From: Imbricaverruca yamaguchii
Taxonomy: Eukaryota > Arthropoda > Thecostraca > Neoverrucidae
DNA: 64,000 nucleotides
Reading direction: 5' to 3'
NCBI GenBank assembly: GCA_034440575.1
Contig: JAOTOL010001634.1
Coordinates: 1,107,001 to 1,171,000 of the forward strand
A program made the translations under genes and the position numbers. Numbering within the stretch: position 1 is the stretch's first letter; the number at the start of each line of letters is the position of its first letter. The notes under the pieces are model-generated. The model was not told the DNA's origin. It saw only the letters and a list, made by a program, of their open reading frames with translations, and made no database searches. Positions 11,044 to 23,479 of the stretch are shown here, in pieces.

Positions 11044-11906
11044 GAAATGAAATTACTGCCTGGGCGGATTTGACCCATATACTACAATAGAATAGGCCCT
11101 GTTTAGATTGAATATTAATGACTGTGCAATTAAGGTACGTGTGAGAAGGTTCAGGACATAATGTGACGATTTTTTTTTCGCGATGTAATTTTCCACCAGC
11201 AGGTGTCCTGTAACCTCGTCATTGTTGGATGAAAATGAGCGGACAACGACCGACAACCAGTGGTAATGATAAGCAACCATGCGACCACTCAGCCACAGCT
11301 CTCCCACATCCAAACAGGATGCACACGCCGCTGGCATCCGAAATGTTCACACTTGGTCGCAGCACTGCGCCTGACACCATGACGCCCCCGGTTAGGCTGA
11401 CATTCCGTCACGCTGGCCCCCACCTGCCGACACGTCGCGCCAACTTCAAGGCTGGCGACATTCGCGGAACGTGCAAAACATTGCCGAGCGTTCGTGGTGA
11501 ACAGTTTCCCGCCGTGCACGACTGTGCTGCAGTCGTCGGGTTGCATCACCGGCCACAGGACGTGGGTTGACGGGTCAGACAATGCGCTGGTAGCAGACAA
11601 AGAAAAGGTATTGGCCCAAGGATGCTGCCGAGTTGTTATTTTAGTGCAAAGCGATCAGCATGCAAAAGTCTGTGTACATGGGCGGGGGAGGCTTCTCGGC
11701 GATGTCCACATCCGTAGGTAGTTTTCTTCTGTTGTGAAATGACGCATATGCCTTTTCCTTTTTGGGAAAGCAGTTATTTTCATCAACACATCACTTCCAA
11801 GCATAGGCGTAGGAACGTCTCAAAAAGTGGGTGGGTCAGGGTACACAGCAGGGACGCACCCAGGAATTTCGCAAAGAAGCATTGTTAAGCACCTTTGGTA
11901 AACCCC
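11044..11906. other. Unassigned DNA
   Basis: A GC-richer patch (11280-11600) has open frames on both strands, but none resembles a known protein. No splice-supported gene model could be built. Confidence 0.35.
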
Positions 11907-12130
11907 GTCAAGTGAGGTTACCTCACTTGACCTATACTAAATCGTTGACCTTAGATGACCTGACTTCACAAGTTTGTCACAATATGGCAAATTGATGTGG
12001 GAAAAGTTATGCCAAATGTCGGCGCGCTGCCGCGCGTTGTTCTTTCACTATTTGCGAAAAAACATGAGGGTGAGCGGTTGAAGCCCCCCGAAACGGCGCG
12101 GGTTAAGATATCACCCGTTGTAAATGCTCA
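11907..12130 (+). repeat. Interspersed repeat pair, copy 2
   Basis: Second copy of the family at 7561-7775. It begins with a perfect inverted repeat of 12-bp arms around one base (11907-11931, arm 'gtcaagtgaggt'), then the shared blocks 'cgttgacc', 'ggcgcgctgccgcgcg' and 'gcggttgaag'. Confidence 0.6.
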
Positions 12131-12639
12131 GATGTTGATGAGAAAGAATAAGCAAGCACGTAGCTTACTTGCTGGCCCATGACAAAAGAGGTCTCATGAT
12201 TGATGCTGGAGGGGATGAGAAAAACGAAAGACCGCTGATGCTGGAGATCGCTGGCTGAATATTGTTTGATCCGGTGTGTGGTAGACCAAGATTGGCAGGC
12301 TGACTGGCTGGGTCAAAGGAAAACACAATAAGTAAAAACACATGACATTGTGTTCGTCCTCAGGGCCCAACTCCAGCACATTGATGATCAGTTACCTCAA
12401 ACATCCCTCTAGTACACATCGTGCACTTTAGAATATCCGCCACTTGAAACAAAATGCTACCACTACATCACGTAGCACCCGGCTGAAACAGAATGAGAGA
12501 GCTTATTTTGTGGATTCAGTGGAGAAGAGCTGACAGGTGGCAACACACAGCCCCTCATAAATTCATGACGTGTTCAGACTTAAGAGCCACAAGGGCCCAT
12601 CCTCAATTTAATTCGATGACTGGTTTTATTCTTCCCACG
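12131..12639. other. Unassigned DNA
   Basis: Nothing recognisable seen on either strand. Confidence 0.35.
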
Positions 12640-14370
12640 TTTTCTGGCGGCTAAGAAATCCGAAAATCCGCTCAGATTTGATGCACCTCATCTCTGATTA
12701 AATACGCTTCCAGATTGGCTACCGTACGGAGTTTCTGGACAGGCATTCTTATTTTTACATTTCGAGTTTGTTTTGTCTTCGGATGTGTTTTAGGGCTCCA
12801 GCCAATTTGTATTAGGGGCCCGGCTCATTTGTGAGGCCTCGACTTTTTATTAGAGCTTTGTGCACCAAAGATATTTTGTATGCATCGACGCGTTTTCGTA
12901 GACACTGAAGTTTTATTTAGTGCGCATTTTTTTGTTCCCTTTCTAGGACCCTGTCGATTTTTGAGGACCCTAGCTAGTTTTTGAGGTCCCATGATGCCTC
13001 AAACTCCGCTGTGCTTTGAGGGCCCCGTTGCGCTTTTTTAACTACCGGTGTTTTTATTCAGAGCTGTGAAGCATGCTTTAAGGCCCTGCCGCTTTTTGCC
13101 AGACTCGGTACGCTTTGGAGGGCCCGGTGCATTTTGGTCTCCAGTTGCTCTCTCAGGGTCATGCTGTGTTTATTTGAAGTTCCTCGCTCATATTTGTGTG
13201 ATCCCAGCACGATATTAGGGTCTCGGATACAATTTCTCGGGGTCCTGTCACACCTCGTCGGGCACTGGCGCGTGGTTCCGGGGGAATCCGACGCCAGTTT
13301 TCTGGTCTGAACGCAATTTTTGGTGACTTATTCTGAATTATGTAAAGTCCGAGCCACGACCTGATTTTCGGGCCTTCGGCGACGATTTTTTTTTGTCCCA
13401 TCGCGATTTGTCGAGCTCCGGTACGTTTTTTGATATAGCATGCGATTTGCTAAGGCATCTTATGGTATGTTTTGGCTAAGGGGAAACTTTCCTGGCTCGA
13501 GCATTTCTTTTTCGGAATCTCTTCATTTTGGAGAACTCCGGCCGATTGATTCTTGTCGGGTTCCGATGCGATTTTGGGGCCACGCCGTGTTTATTTTGAG
13601 ACATCGACTCCAATTTTTGGCAGACCCAAGGGAATTATTCAGGCCTCGACCATAATTTTTGGGACTACCGACTGGAATTTCGGGTTGCGATTTTTTCCTC
13701 AATATTGGGGGGGGCGGTATTTCGCGGAGCGCGTTGTAATTATCTGGGCTACAGCGCGATTTTGGCGTTCCTCGGGCCAACTTTTCGGGCCCGGTGCAAG
13801 TTTTTTGGTGTCGGTTATATTTATTTATAACTCCCAATTCTGGGCGCCCCGACGCGAAATTATATCACCCTAGAACCATTTTTAGGGATCCGGGGCGATT
13901 CTTGGGTTCTTGCAAGCCCACCTCTTCAGGATAGAGTGAAGATTTTCCTCTTTAGTATGCCACTGCGGCTACCCAACGAGTTTTTTTTCTTCAGCCGATG
14001 GCACCCTTCAGGGTAGAAAGGCCCTCAGGAGAACGCTCTTTCGTGACCTGTTCTGAATTTTCCGGTCCTCGGGTCGCGAAGCCTCCTACGCGATACTTGT
14101 GCGTCCCAGCACGATTCTTCGGGTTCCCGGCGTAATTCCTTTTCGGTGATCCAACGCGCTTCTTTTCCGAGGCCCAACGCCTTTTCGGTGTCTTTGGCGC
14201 AATTGTTGTGGTCGCGGAGGAACATTCTGGGAATAAATTGATTTTCGGGAAGTCAGCTGCGACCTGTGGGGATGCGGCGCGACTTTTGGGCCCCTAGTGT
14301 GTTTTCCAAGTGCAGCGGCGCTGTGCTTTTTGGTGCTCAAAAGTGCGATTTTTTGGACCCTGTCGTCATT
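12640..14370. repeat. Decayed tandem repeat of about 40-bp units
   Basis: Across 1.7 kb the same loose phrase recurs: a G/C-rich 'gggtcccg' or 'aggcccgg' block, then 'cg(a/c)' and a T-run such as 'gattttt'. Spacing is roughly 35-48 bp. Units differ strongly, so this looks like an old satellite, not coding DNA. Confidence 0.55.
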
Positions 14371-14388
14371 TATTTGGGTGCCTATTCA

Positions 14389-14580
14389 GCCTAGCATTCA
14401 GCAGTGGCGGCGCAGGTGTGACAACGGCAGAGCCTAGCATTCAGTAGTGACGAAGCAAGTGTGATGACAGCAGAGCCTGACATTCAGCAGTGGCGTAACA
14501 GATGTAACGACGGAAGAGCCTGACATTCAGCAGTGGCGGAGCAGGTGTGACGACGGCAGATACTGACATTTAGAGGTGGA
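14389..14580. repeat. 43-bp tandem repeat, about 4.5 copies
   Basis: Units share 'cattcagcagtggcg', 'caggtgtgac' and 'acggcagagcct'. It directly follows the decayed satellite. Confidence 0.8.
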
Positions 14581-15555
14581 TGAGCTCCACGAATCGCGTA
14601 TGTTCCCGACGTCCTTCGGCTCTCCAGACGGCGACGCTACTGCACATGTGCGCTGTTTGCGCCAGAGGACGGGCGCAGCCTGCGTACGCCCAGGCTCAGG
14701 CTAGTGCAGCGTGCATGTGCGTCAGCAGCGTGGCGACGATGGCCACACCCCGAATGCCTCGCCCGTGTAATTACGTGCTCCCGCAATCACCCGTTGACCT
14801 GCAATAGTCTGATGCTGTAATCACCTGCAGATATGGAATCACCTGTTGTTTCCGCTGCTCTTCACCAATCGCCGACTGGGACTGTCGAGACAGTTCCTGC
14901 ACCACTCACCTGTGGCCTTGTCCCGGGCGGGTGGGATGGGGGTCAGATACGATGTACAAACAATACCAACTCTGTCGAGCCAGGACCTGCGCCACTAGCC
15001 TGTGGCCTCTTCCCGGGAGGGCCAGATACGATGTACAAACAATGCCGCCAGACGCCAGAAAACCCTAGCGCTTCGTTGACGATACCAACCGGCGCCTACT
15101 GGAGAGTTGCTGACTTGCAACGTTTAATCAGCGTAAAGATCAATTTCATTCAGCTCGTGACAGATTAGTTCACCGAGGAGACCTCGTAACGAAATTGAAT
15201 GTCAAATAGCGTCTACAGAAATGGTGGCATAACCACCCCTGCCATCCTGTGCCAGCGATGCTTATCCCATTTCTGTATGGAGCTGCTCTTGGCATAGTAT
15301 CATCGAAATGGTAAAAAGAACGTGTATGGATTTATGTTTACATCACCTGCTGCGACCCCCTTCCTGCATGTGTGTTTTGAGCGCCGCTGAATTGTGGTCG
15401 CGCAGTGATCAGGGCTTAAAGACATGAAGACATAAAAGATTAGTGCAACTATGAGCCACAAGGGCCCTTCTTGGTTGCACTCTGTACACTGAACCAGTTG
15501 CCCACCGAATCTGTCAATCAGCCTTCCCCGTAATATGCACAGTAATGCACAGTAA
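14581..15555. other. Unassigned DNA with one short duplication
   Basis: A direct duplication (about 14890-15045) repeats 'cctgtggcctt', 'tcccggg' and 'agatacgatgtacaaaca'. No gene recognised. The right edge reaches the decayed 3' end of the LINE fragment. Confidence 0.4.
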
Positions 15556-16490
15556 AGCTTCCTGATGACTTCCTCACTTCTGTGTGATACATTCCTATTT
15601 ATTGCCCCGAACATTCTCAGTGCCGGCTTCCTTGGTCTGTTCTGATGCCCCCAATTTTGTATTTAGAATAACACCTAAATCCTTCTCCTGTTGAGTCACT
15701 GATAGCACTTGGCCACCCATCAAGCATGGAGCCTTCATATGCTGCTTACCTACATGCATGATTTTGCACTTATCAAAATTAAATTAAATTTGCCATTCTT
15801 CGGACCACTTCACAAGTTCGTCTAAGTCTTTTTGCAGCGAGATATGCTCATCTTCACCTGTTATTGCCCTAAAGACCTTCAAATCATCCGCAAATTTCAA
15901 AACTTTACTGATTAGGCCACTTTCAATGCAATTTACAAATATAATGAACAGTAGTGGCCCCAGTACTGACCCCTGGGGGACTCCACTAAGAACATTTTGC
16001 CATGATGACTTTGTACCATTTAGCATCACTCTTTGCTGTCTATCTGAAAGCCACAACTCTATCCATTGTAAGATGCTACCTGCAATACCAGGGGACTGAA
16101 GCTGTATCATTAACCGTTTATGGGGTACCATGTCAAAGGCCTTACTAAAGTCAAGATATGCTACATCAACCTGATTTCCCTGATCAAATTGTTCTGTGGC
16201 GAAGTTAAAAAAGTCCAAGAGATTTGTGAGACACGATCGTCCTTTTCTAAACCGATGTTGAGTATCTTGAATCAATCTGCTACCTTCCAGATAACTAACT
16301 ATTCTATCCGTGATAATTGATTCTAGTAACTTGCAGACCAGGGATGTGAGACTTACTGGCCTATAGTTTTCAACTTTCCCTCTTTCTCCTTTCTTGAAAA
16401 TAGGAACTATACTTGCCCTTTTCCAATCGGTTGGAATTTCATTTTGTGAAACTTATCTACAAAATATTGTACTAAGTGGAAATTCCAGTT
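15556..16490 (-). mobile_element. CR1/L2-like LINE fragment (reverse transcriptase)
   Basis: The minus strand encodes a non-LTR reverse transcriptase. In order: 'EIPTDWKRASIVPIFKKG', 'YRPVSLTSLVCKLLE', 'HRFRKGRSCLTNLL', 'YLDFSKAFDMVPHKRL', 'GVPQGSVLGPLLF' and the catalytic 'FADDLK'. After a break, 'EKDLGVIL' from the post-RT region is readable near 15660-15700. The main frame (15784-16440) is open; an in-frame stop lies near 16460 and the 3' part is frameshifted with stops. The endonuclease region is missing, so the copy is 5'-truncated and dead. Clade is from motif resemblance and not certain. Confidence 0.85.
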
Positions 16491-16810
16491 CCTTTTCAGT
16501 ATGGTGTACACATAGGCTCCGCTATGAAAAATGAGCTGCCATCTACTTCTTCATGGAACAGCTTTGGGTGGTGTTTTGCACATAAAAACATAAGAGAGGG
16601 AATCTGTTTCCCAAACACTTCCGGTTGGTGATGTCCACAAATATGTGATTGGTAGTTCTAGCTGAGTCGTACTGCATGCTACCTTTGGTCGTGGGAAAGG
16701 CGAAGAAAGAAAGTGTTTGTCGATCAAAATAGCTTCCATCTCAACAATGATCAGAAGGTTCTTTGTTCTATCCTATCATGCTTCCCGGAGATCGATGCGG
16801 TTGAATGATC
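16491..16810. other. Unassigned DNA
   Basis: No recognisable feature seen. Confidence 0.3.
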
Positions 16811-17170
16811 GAGGACAATGAGACGTACATTTATGTTTGGGTCAAAATATTTCGTTTATTCACCAACGTTTCGGCTATTACCTTCATCAGCGTAAACGGT
16901 TTTCAAATTGGAACTGACGAAACAAAATCACAAGCCATGACTCTATGCCAAATACAAGCTACTAATCAAGTAAACCTCATTTTGTTGCCGTGTTTTATCA
17001 GAGACGCAACTCGCATTTGTGTCTTGCTATAGCTGGTGATCTTCTTGGGCCATCTACCTTGGAAACCTGGTACCCTCATGAAGGCAATAGCCGATGCATT
17101 GGTAAATGTAGGGAAAATTGTAAACCGAAATATAAATTTAAGTCCATTGACATCGATCATTCATATATAA
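16811..17170. repeat. Inverted repeat with 'tgaaggcaatagccga' core
   Basis: About 70 bp near 16820-16900 pairs in reverse complement, with mismatches, with 17065-17165. Each arm holds a version of 'gatgaaggyaatagccga' and an AT-rich tail ('gtaaat..cgaaatat'). The spacer is about 160 bp. It resembles terminal parts of a Penelope-like or MITE element, and is related to the unit at 25798-25975. I see no coding sequence. Confidence 0.45.
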
Positions 17171-17309
17171 CAACTTCGCAATATATGCGTTCCTCACGTT
17201 CCCTTTATGCCGCATTGAGCGTGATTTCACGTCTGGAAGCCGGCATTGTTACCGTCGGGAGTGCACCCTGCTCCTGTGATGTCAGCTCGGCGACAGGCTG
17301 AACTACTTT

Positions 17310-17425
17310 GGGGTAGTCTGGCTGGGCCACAGTCGGATCAGTATTTTGAGGCAGGTCGACTGGGCCGCAGTCGGATCAGTATTTTGAGTCGGGCCGGCTG
17401 GGCCACAATCGGATCAGCAATCTCC
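17310..17425. repeat. Short tandem repeat, about 3 copies, upstream of the P450
   Basis: Units of about 45-48 bp share 'ctgggccacagtcggatc' and 'agtattttgag'. It lies 210 bp before the P450 start codon, in the presumed promoter region. Confidence 0.7.
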
Positions 17426-17636
17426 ACAGCAATGTGGGTGGCTGCAGACATATTTTCGAACTTTTCGCTGTTCGAGCTTTTCGCAGCGGCGACTTCTGAA
17501 CTGCGTCCAACGCCGCTGAGCGCCAGTCGAAAGGCGTATGGGCGTCGCAGCACCACCTGCCGGCCGGCGAAGCGGCGTGGCGGCACGGGTTGGGGAGTCA
17601 GCAGTCAATGTTGTCGCGCGCGGCGGGGCGGTCACG

Positions 17637-19039
17637 ATGCTGCTGCTCGTCGCACTGGTGACGGTGGTGGCGGCGCTAGTGGTACTGTGGCCTCGTCGGC
17701 CGGTCGGCGGTCCGCCCGGCCCGACACCCGTGCCGCTCATCGGCACGCTGGCCTTCATCGGCGCACGCACGCGCGACGACCTGTTCGCCGTACTGCTGTC
17801 GCTGCCGAGACGCTTCGGCAGCGTGGTCGGCTTCTACGCCGGCAGCGCGTATGTCGTGTATCTGAACGGGCTGGAGGTGACGCGGAGAGCGATGGCGCTC
17901 GAGGCGGCCAACGGTCGCGCCGTCACCTCGTCTCAGATGGCGCTCTCGTTCGGTAAAAGGCGCGGCCTGATCGTGGCCGAGGGCGACCGCTGGCAGCGCA
18001 ACTCGCGCTTCCTCATGACGACGCTGGAGCACATACTGAGCACAGGCGAGGCGGAGAGCATGATCGGGGACGAGCTCGCCGCGCTTGCTGGCCGGCTCCG
18101 CGACAGCACCGGCCCCGTCGCCATCGACGACCTGTTTCGACGACCGTACGTGTCGCTCAGCTGGCGGATCGTCTCGGGGAGCGGCTGCAGGCGGCCGAAG
18201 CCGACCGCCTGACACGACTGTTCCAGGCAGAGATGGCCGCCTTCCAGAAGCCGTGGGTGGACAACCGGCTGGTGCGGCTGCTGATGCCCGAGTGGAGCGG
18301 CATGGCGGACGTGCTGCGCTTCCGCGACGAGGTGCGGCGCATGTTCGCGGCGAGCGTGGCGCGCGGCGGCGAGAGCACGTTCCTCGCCAGATTCTGCCAG
18401 CTGCATGACGACCAGTGGCGCGCCGCCGACGACGAGGACCTCGTCATGTTCGTGTTCGACTTCCTGAACGCCGGCTGCGAGACGACCAGTTCGTTCAACG
18501 AGTGGGCCGTGCTGTACCTGCTGCGGCACGGCGACCAGCTGCGGCTGGTGCGCGGCGAGGTGGACGCGCTGGGCCGGCCCGCCACTGCCGACGACCGGCT
18601 CCGGATGCCGCACACGCGCGCCTTCCTGGCCGAGGTGTTCCGCCGCTCGTCGCTGACGCCGGCCGGCGTGCCGCACCGCGCCACCGACGACCTCACCGTC
18701 GAGGGGTTCCACGTGCCGCGCGGCGCCGTGCTGCGCTACGACATCGCAAACAGCCACTGGAGCGACCAGCTGTGGCCGGTGGCCGGCCGCTTCCAGCCGG
18801 ACCGGTTCCTGCGCGACGGCCAGTTTGTGGCCAGCGAGCTGCTCGTGCCGTACGGCGTGGGTCCGCGACGCTGCCCGGGACGCCACCTGGCCGAGGTGTA
18901 CAACTTCCTGAGCGTCACGCGCCTCCTGCGCCAGTTCGACCTGGTCCTGCCCGAGGGTAGCCGCCCGCCTCCTGAGTCGGCTACCATTGGACTCACGCGC
19001 AACTGCCTGCCGTTCCAAGTGCTGTTCAGACCTCGCTAG
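17637..19039 (+). pseudogene. Cytochrome P450, CYP2 clan, intronless, one frameshift
   Basis: A microsomal-type P450 (heme monooxygenase, ER membrane) of about 467 aa in one exon. ATG at 17637 begins a hydrophobic anchor ('MLLLVALVTVVAALVVL'), then basic residues and the proline hinge 'GGPPGPTPVPLIG'. Further on: I-helix 'AGCETTS' (about residue 279), K-helix 'EVFR' (ExxR), 'FQPDRF' (PERF region), heme loop 'PYGVGPRRCPG' with its cysteine codon at 18872-18874, and stop at 19037. 'GVPHRATDD' is typical of the CYP2 clan. The frame breaks by one base near 18180: the first frame ends at 18212, while the second continues 'ERLQAAEADRLTRLF'. All signature residues are intact, so the break may be a recent mutation or an assembly error. 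The gene is very GC-rich against AT-rich flanks, and intronless. CYP subfamily not assignable from here. Confidence 0.88.
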
Positions 19040-20736
19040 GTCTGGACGCTGGCCAGTGCCCCTGGCGACATCGGCGTCCACCAACGCCAGTATCAGCTTC
19101 ACATTTCTGCATGCGTTCCTTCTTACGAGTTTCGATGTTTTATATGTCAAGTGGTGAATTCAGGATCGTAGAGTAGATTTTGGGTTGAAGCACCTGAATT
19201 TGCAGGCTTTATTATTGATGTTTCATTGGCTCTTTTGTCTAAACTTCATGCACTATTATATCAGCGGTATAATACATATTTTCTCTTTTGCCTACAAATT
19301 GCTCCATGCTGAGATATATTTTTATTCAATTTTATACATTTTTAATTACCTTTAGTCCTTTTGTTTTAAGTGCACTAGGCAGATATGGGTGCATATTTCG
19401 TTCAAGCAATTGTATTGTCTTCAGTAATCCATGGACAGAATGCATGCACTGAGATTGACCTCTGTTCTGTGACTTAACATCCGGACGATTGAGGTAAACT
19501 CACAGAGTCATACTTGATTAGTAGAAAACGGGCTTAACCTTGATTCAAAAGTAAATGAGTTAGCCTTGACGATTGATTTCAAGATACATATCACAATTCA
19601 ATTATCTATTGGTACCCTTAAAAGATGTATGCACGCATCTTTCAATGGCACTGTGGTGCCGATGCTCCATGGGACACCGAAATCAGTGTGGAGACCTGTC
19701 CTTGAACTTGGATACGCGTGAGGTACACAAGAATGTGTGGTCCAGCATATCTAAAGCAGGGATGCTCACATTCTGGAACTAATCCCCGGGCCTCCATTAA
19801 AATGAATGGCATTAACGCGCTGTTATAATTTCGTTCGTGGTGCTGTATTTGCTGTACTGTAATTAAGCTCATGTCTCACGCCTCCTGTCATCAGGCACCA
19901 ACTTGTTCACTCTAACCCGTCCAATAAATGGTCCGATGAACAGGCACCCACGGAACGGAACGCTATGTTCATCAGTGGGAGCTATGAGCCCTATGTTGTC
20001 CAATAGCGTCCATACAGGCCATTCCAGTCACGAACATCAAAGCAAATGGATAAATACAGCGTCACATATGGATACAGGGGCCTTGATAAAACGAGCTCAG
20101 GTTAAATTATTTCAACTTAAGTTACTAGCAGGTTTCTCAGCACGTGTTGAAAAGCATATGTGCTGAATGTTCACTAATGCTTCTCAACAATATGCAAAAG
20201 AAGCATATGCATCACGCAAAAGTGCATTACACTCTTACAGTTTTATACTGCAGGTAAAACTGTTTTTGACATGGATTGCAATGACGGTAAATTGGAACCC
20301 ATCCCCCTCGTCCACTGAATTTCGCCATCTTATTTTCAAGTTGACCCGGCCCCCCATGCAAGGGCATATGTATATGCATATACATTAGGATGACACTTAT
20401 TTTCGAAATTTTCAATTTTTACCGGGACGGGCGCGTTTCTGGTTCCATTCCGCACAAAAATGTGTAAAATATTTTTGAAATAAAACAATGTTTAGAACTG
20501 CCTCAATACGGTCAAAGTTAGTATATTTTCTCGAAAAGTGCACATTTTAGAAGATGATCTATGCCTCTAGCAAGTAAAATATCACTTCTAGTTTCCTCAA
20601 ACTACTAATCTTGACTTAAAGCATTTAACTGGACTTCATACTTTCAACTCCAGGTCCCCTTCAACTCAAGTATTAGCCTTTCAAAGTGAGGGTGGGGTAT
20701 CATGGGCGCCCATCTCCCACACATTGTTGCCTACTT
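19040..20736. other. AT-rich intergenic DNA, no gene seen
   Basis: This is the P450 3' flank. I see no recognisable coding region and no clear AATAAA close to the P450 stop. Confidence 0.4.
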
Positions 20737-22712
20737 TGCAGATGTCACGGTGGACTTGCGGGCGGTTGGGAAGTTACAGCGATGCTTCTCGACCACTTGT
20801 AAGAGGAACTACCTTTGGTCTTCACTTTTGGTAATGGCCATGTTGAAAGACAGCATCAACGCCACCCCGTGCTTAGCGAAGTCGTTAACGACTTGAAGGG
20901 CCTGGACTCGGCGGGATACGGCGATGAAGGCTGGGTCCGTCGGCCACTCCTCCGGATCCTTGAGGAGGAAGGCGGTGCTGATGTCCAAAACCTTGAAGAA
21001 CTCCTTTGATGTAATCATTGTGAACTTGATCAATGTCTTGTTGGAGGTTGAGGCGGTGGACAGGTTCACCTTGACACGCCGCGGGGGATCCTCCGATCTT
21101 TCCTCTTGTTTCATCCCTTTAATTATCTCCCGCTTTGTCGCCAAGTCGATCCCGTCGAAAATTTCGAAGTCGAAGATGACCAGGGTGACGAGGCGCTCGC
21201 TCAAGTACCATAGGTGCCTGGCGAAGACTATCGCCGTCGCCTTGGCTATCGCTGACTCCGGATAATAGACGAGGGCCTTGAGCAGCGCGAGGTCCACTGC
21301 TGAGGCCGTTGCCGGAAGCGGCGCTTTGTACCAGGCCGTCACGCAGATGGACACGGCGAAGATGGTGAATCGCCGGATTCCAGCCGCTTCGCCTGACATC
21401 TGACACTTTCCCCGGAATAGGAACAGTTTGATGGCATGAATGACTTTTTCCATCCAGCGCACGCGATGGAAGGCGCCGGGATGAGCGAACCGGGCTCCCG
21501 GCTTGTTCGGGCCACCCAGTACAATTACAGAGAGCCCCAGTAGCTCCTTGTAGTCATCACGTGGATGTTGACCGTCGAGGAGGCGGCTGAATTCGATCAG
21601 CAGGTCGTCGCGGGCGTCCTTCAGGTGATGCGGCATGGTTCCATCCTCGAAGGGCTTCACTTTGGTTTGATCGATGAAGTCCCACTGGGCGGCGAATCGT
21701 TTTGACAGGATGTCAGGAGGACCAGTAGAGGGACCGAGGCACGCCGTGAATGCCTTCTCGCACGCCAGTTCGTGGATGTGGTGGGGGAGCCAAATGAAGC
21801 ACTGTCTCGAGTTTCTGCTAAATGATAGAGCAAGCTCCTCCTGAGAGTCATGTGTTTGAGGCGGTGGTATCAAAAGAGAGGGCACAGATCCATCCCTTGA
21901 TGTCCCAATCCTCAAGGGCAGAGAAGACGGCTTATGCCATGGCGCGGCCGGTGCCGTCTGGGAGACTGGGCACAGCCAGAAGCTTGTCGACGTTCTCCCC
22001 AGATACCAGAACTGGAAGGCGAACTTCAGGAGGGCCTCCGTCAGCCGCACAGTAGGGTAGAAGGCTGCCTTCATTTCCGCTGCTGCTATAGCACGGAACT
22101 TTGCTCGGTCGCGGCGGGATGATTCCCGGTTCAAGACCAGCTCCTCAGGGTCGTGGCCCAAGCTCCTCGCAGCTGCCGATAGTAAAAAAAAAAACGCCTT
22201 CTCGGTCGGTAAGTTTCGTCCAATCCATCGCTGCGGAGAGATCAGGGGTGATCACCTTTTTCGACGCGCGGAATCGCTCGGGTGGTAAAGTGGTCGTAGA
22301 TGCTTCTGCATTCGACGTGGACGGGCCTGGGAGAGTGAGCTCTTCCTCTTCTTATCGGCAACGACGCCGTATCGGTGACCGAGTCGGGCTGCTTGTACCT
22401 GACCTGGAGCTCGATGCCAGTTCGACGAGTTATTCTCGGCTCTCTCCGTTCGCCCTTCCAGCACCTTGCTGGCGGCTCCTTTCCGCTTCCTGTCCTGTGC
22501 AGCATCCTGTCACGTGTGGAGGAGATGCAACCGCGCCGCACCTCGGACCTTCGTCCCGTCAGGAACTCCCTGTCCTCTTCGATTGTCATCATCGACATCG
22601 CCTGTTCGTGTGCGATACAGAAGAGGCGGTCAAGTGATGAGAGGAACTCGGCCTCGTTCCTGGTTTGGGTCACAGTGCGCCGTTTCGATGGTGTGGATGG
22701 ATATGGTGACAA
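20737..22712 (-). pseudogene. Decayed member of a multicopy, probably transposon-derived protein family
   Basis: Read on the minus strand, conserved pieces appear in order but in more than one frame: 'EDREFL', 'VITPDLSAAMDWTKLTDRE', 'GHDPEELVLNRESSRRDR', 'LPVLVSGENVDKLLAVPSL', 'SFDTTASNT', 'HIHELACEKAF', 'HPRDDYKELLGLSVIVLGG', 'HLWYLSERLVTL', 'VVNDFAKHGVALM', an in-frame TAG near 20807, and 'FLLQVVEKHRCNFPTARK'. Three in-frame stops and at least two frameshifts disable the middle. From memory this is a family found in many copies in invertebrate genomes, without agreed function. The 'DTTASNT...H...EL' arrangement recalls RNase H-fold transposases (hAT-like); that is inference. A 450-aa open frame covers most of the C-terminal two thirds. 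Confidence 0.6.
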
Positions 22713-23118
22713 TTAACTGATCGCTAGCCTAGCTACATCACCCCGAACGCATAATCGGACATGCACTGTCCGCATTAATTTTCCATTTGATCTTACGGCT
22801 AAACAAAGCCGTAAAATGGATATGTGCATTTAACATTTTCTACTTAGAATAACATATTATTTCTCCTGTATCAACATTTGGATAAACTCGTGTTACACCC
22901 TGTATAATACATAATTTTTTAGTCTTCTGTACACCAGTGAGTACTTTTCGGCATAAAGCAAAAACGTTGACCTCGTTGAGGCAGTTCTAATTATTATTTC
23001 ACTTCAAAAATGTTTTACACACAAGGTTTCTAGACGGAATGAAACCAAAAACGCACCCGTCCCGATATAAATTCCCAAAAATGAAAAACACACAAATAAG
23101 TGGAACCCTAATATACAT
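22713..23118. other. Unassigned AT-rich DNA
   Basis: Nothing recognisable seen. Confidence 0.3.
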
Positions 23119-23349
<231 letters not shown>

Positions 23350-23479
23350 CAGTGAAGGAAGCGTGCTTATCATTCTCTTATCTCCCCCCACAAATTACTC
23401 ATTCACGCTGAGCTGGCGCGAATATCTGAGATCACTGCAGGCTGTGAACTCGACAGCATTTAGCAGTGGAGTAGATAGG

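Noticed and set aside
11229..11600. Protein-coding gene in the GC-richer patch
   Set aside because: Overlapping open frames on both strands without recognisable domains or splice support.
17933..19150. 405-codon minus-strand frame opposite the P450
   Set aside because: Antisense shadow of a GC-rich gene; no similarity to a known protein.
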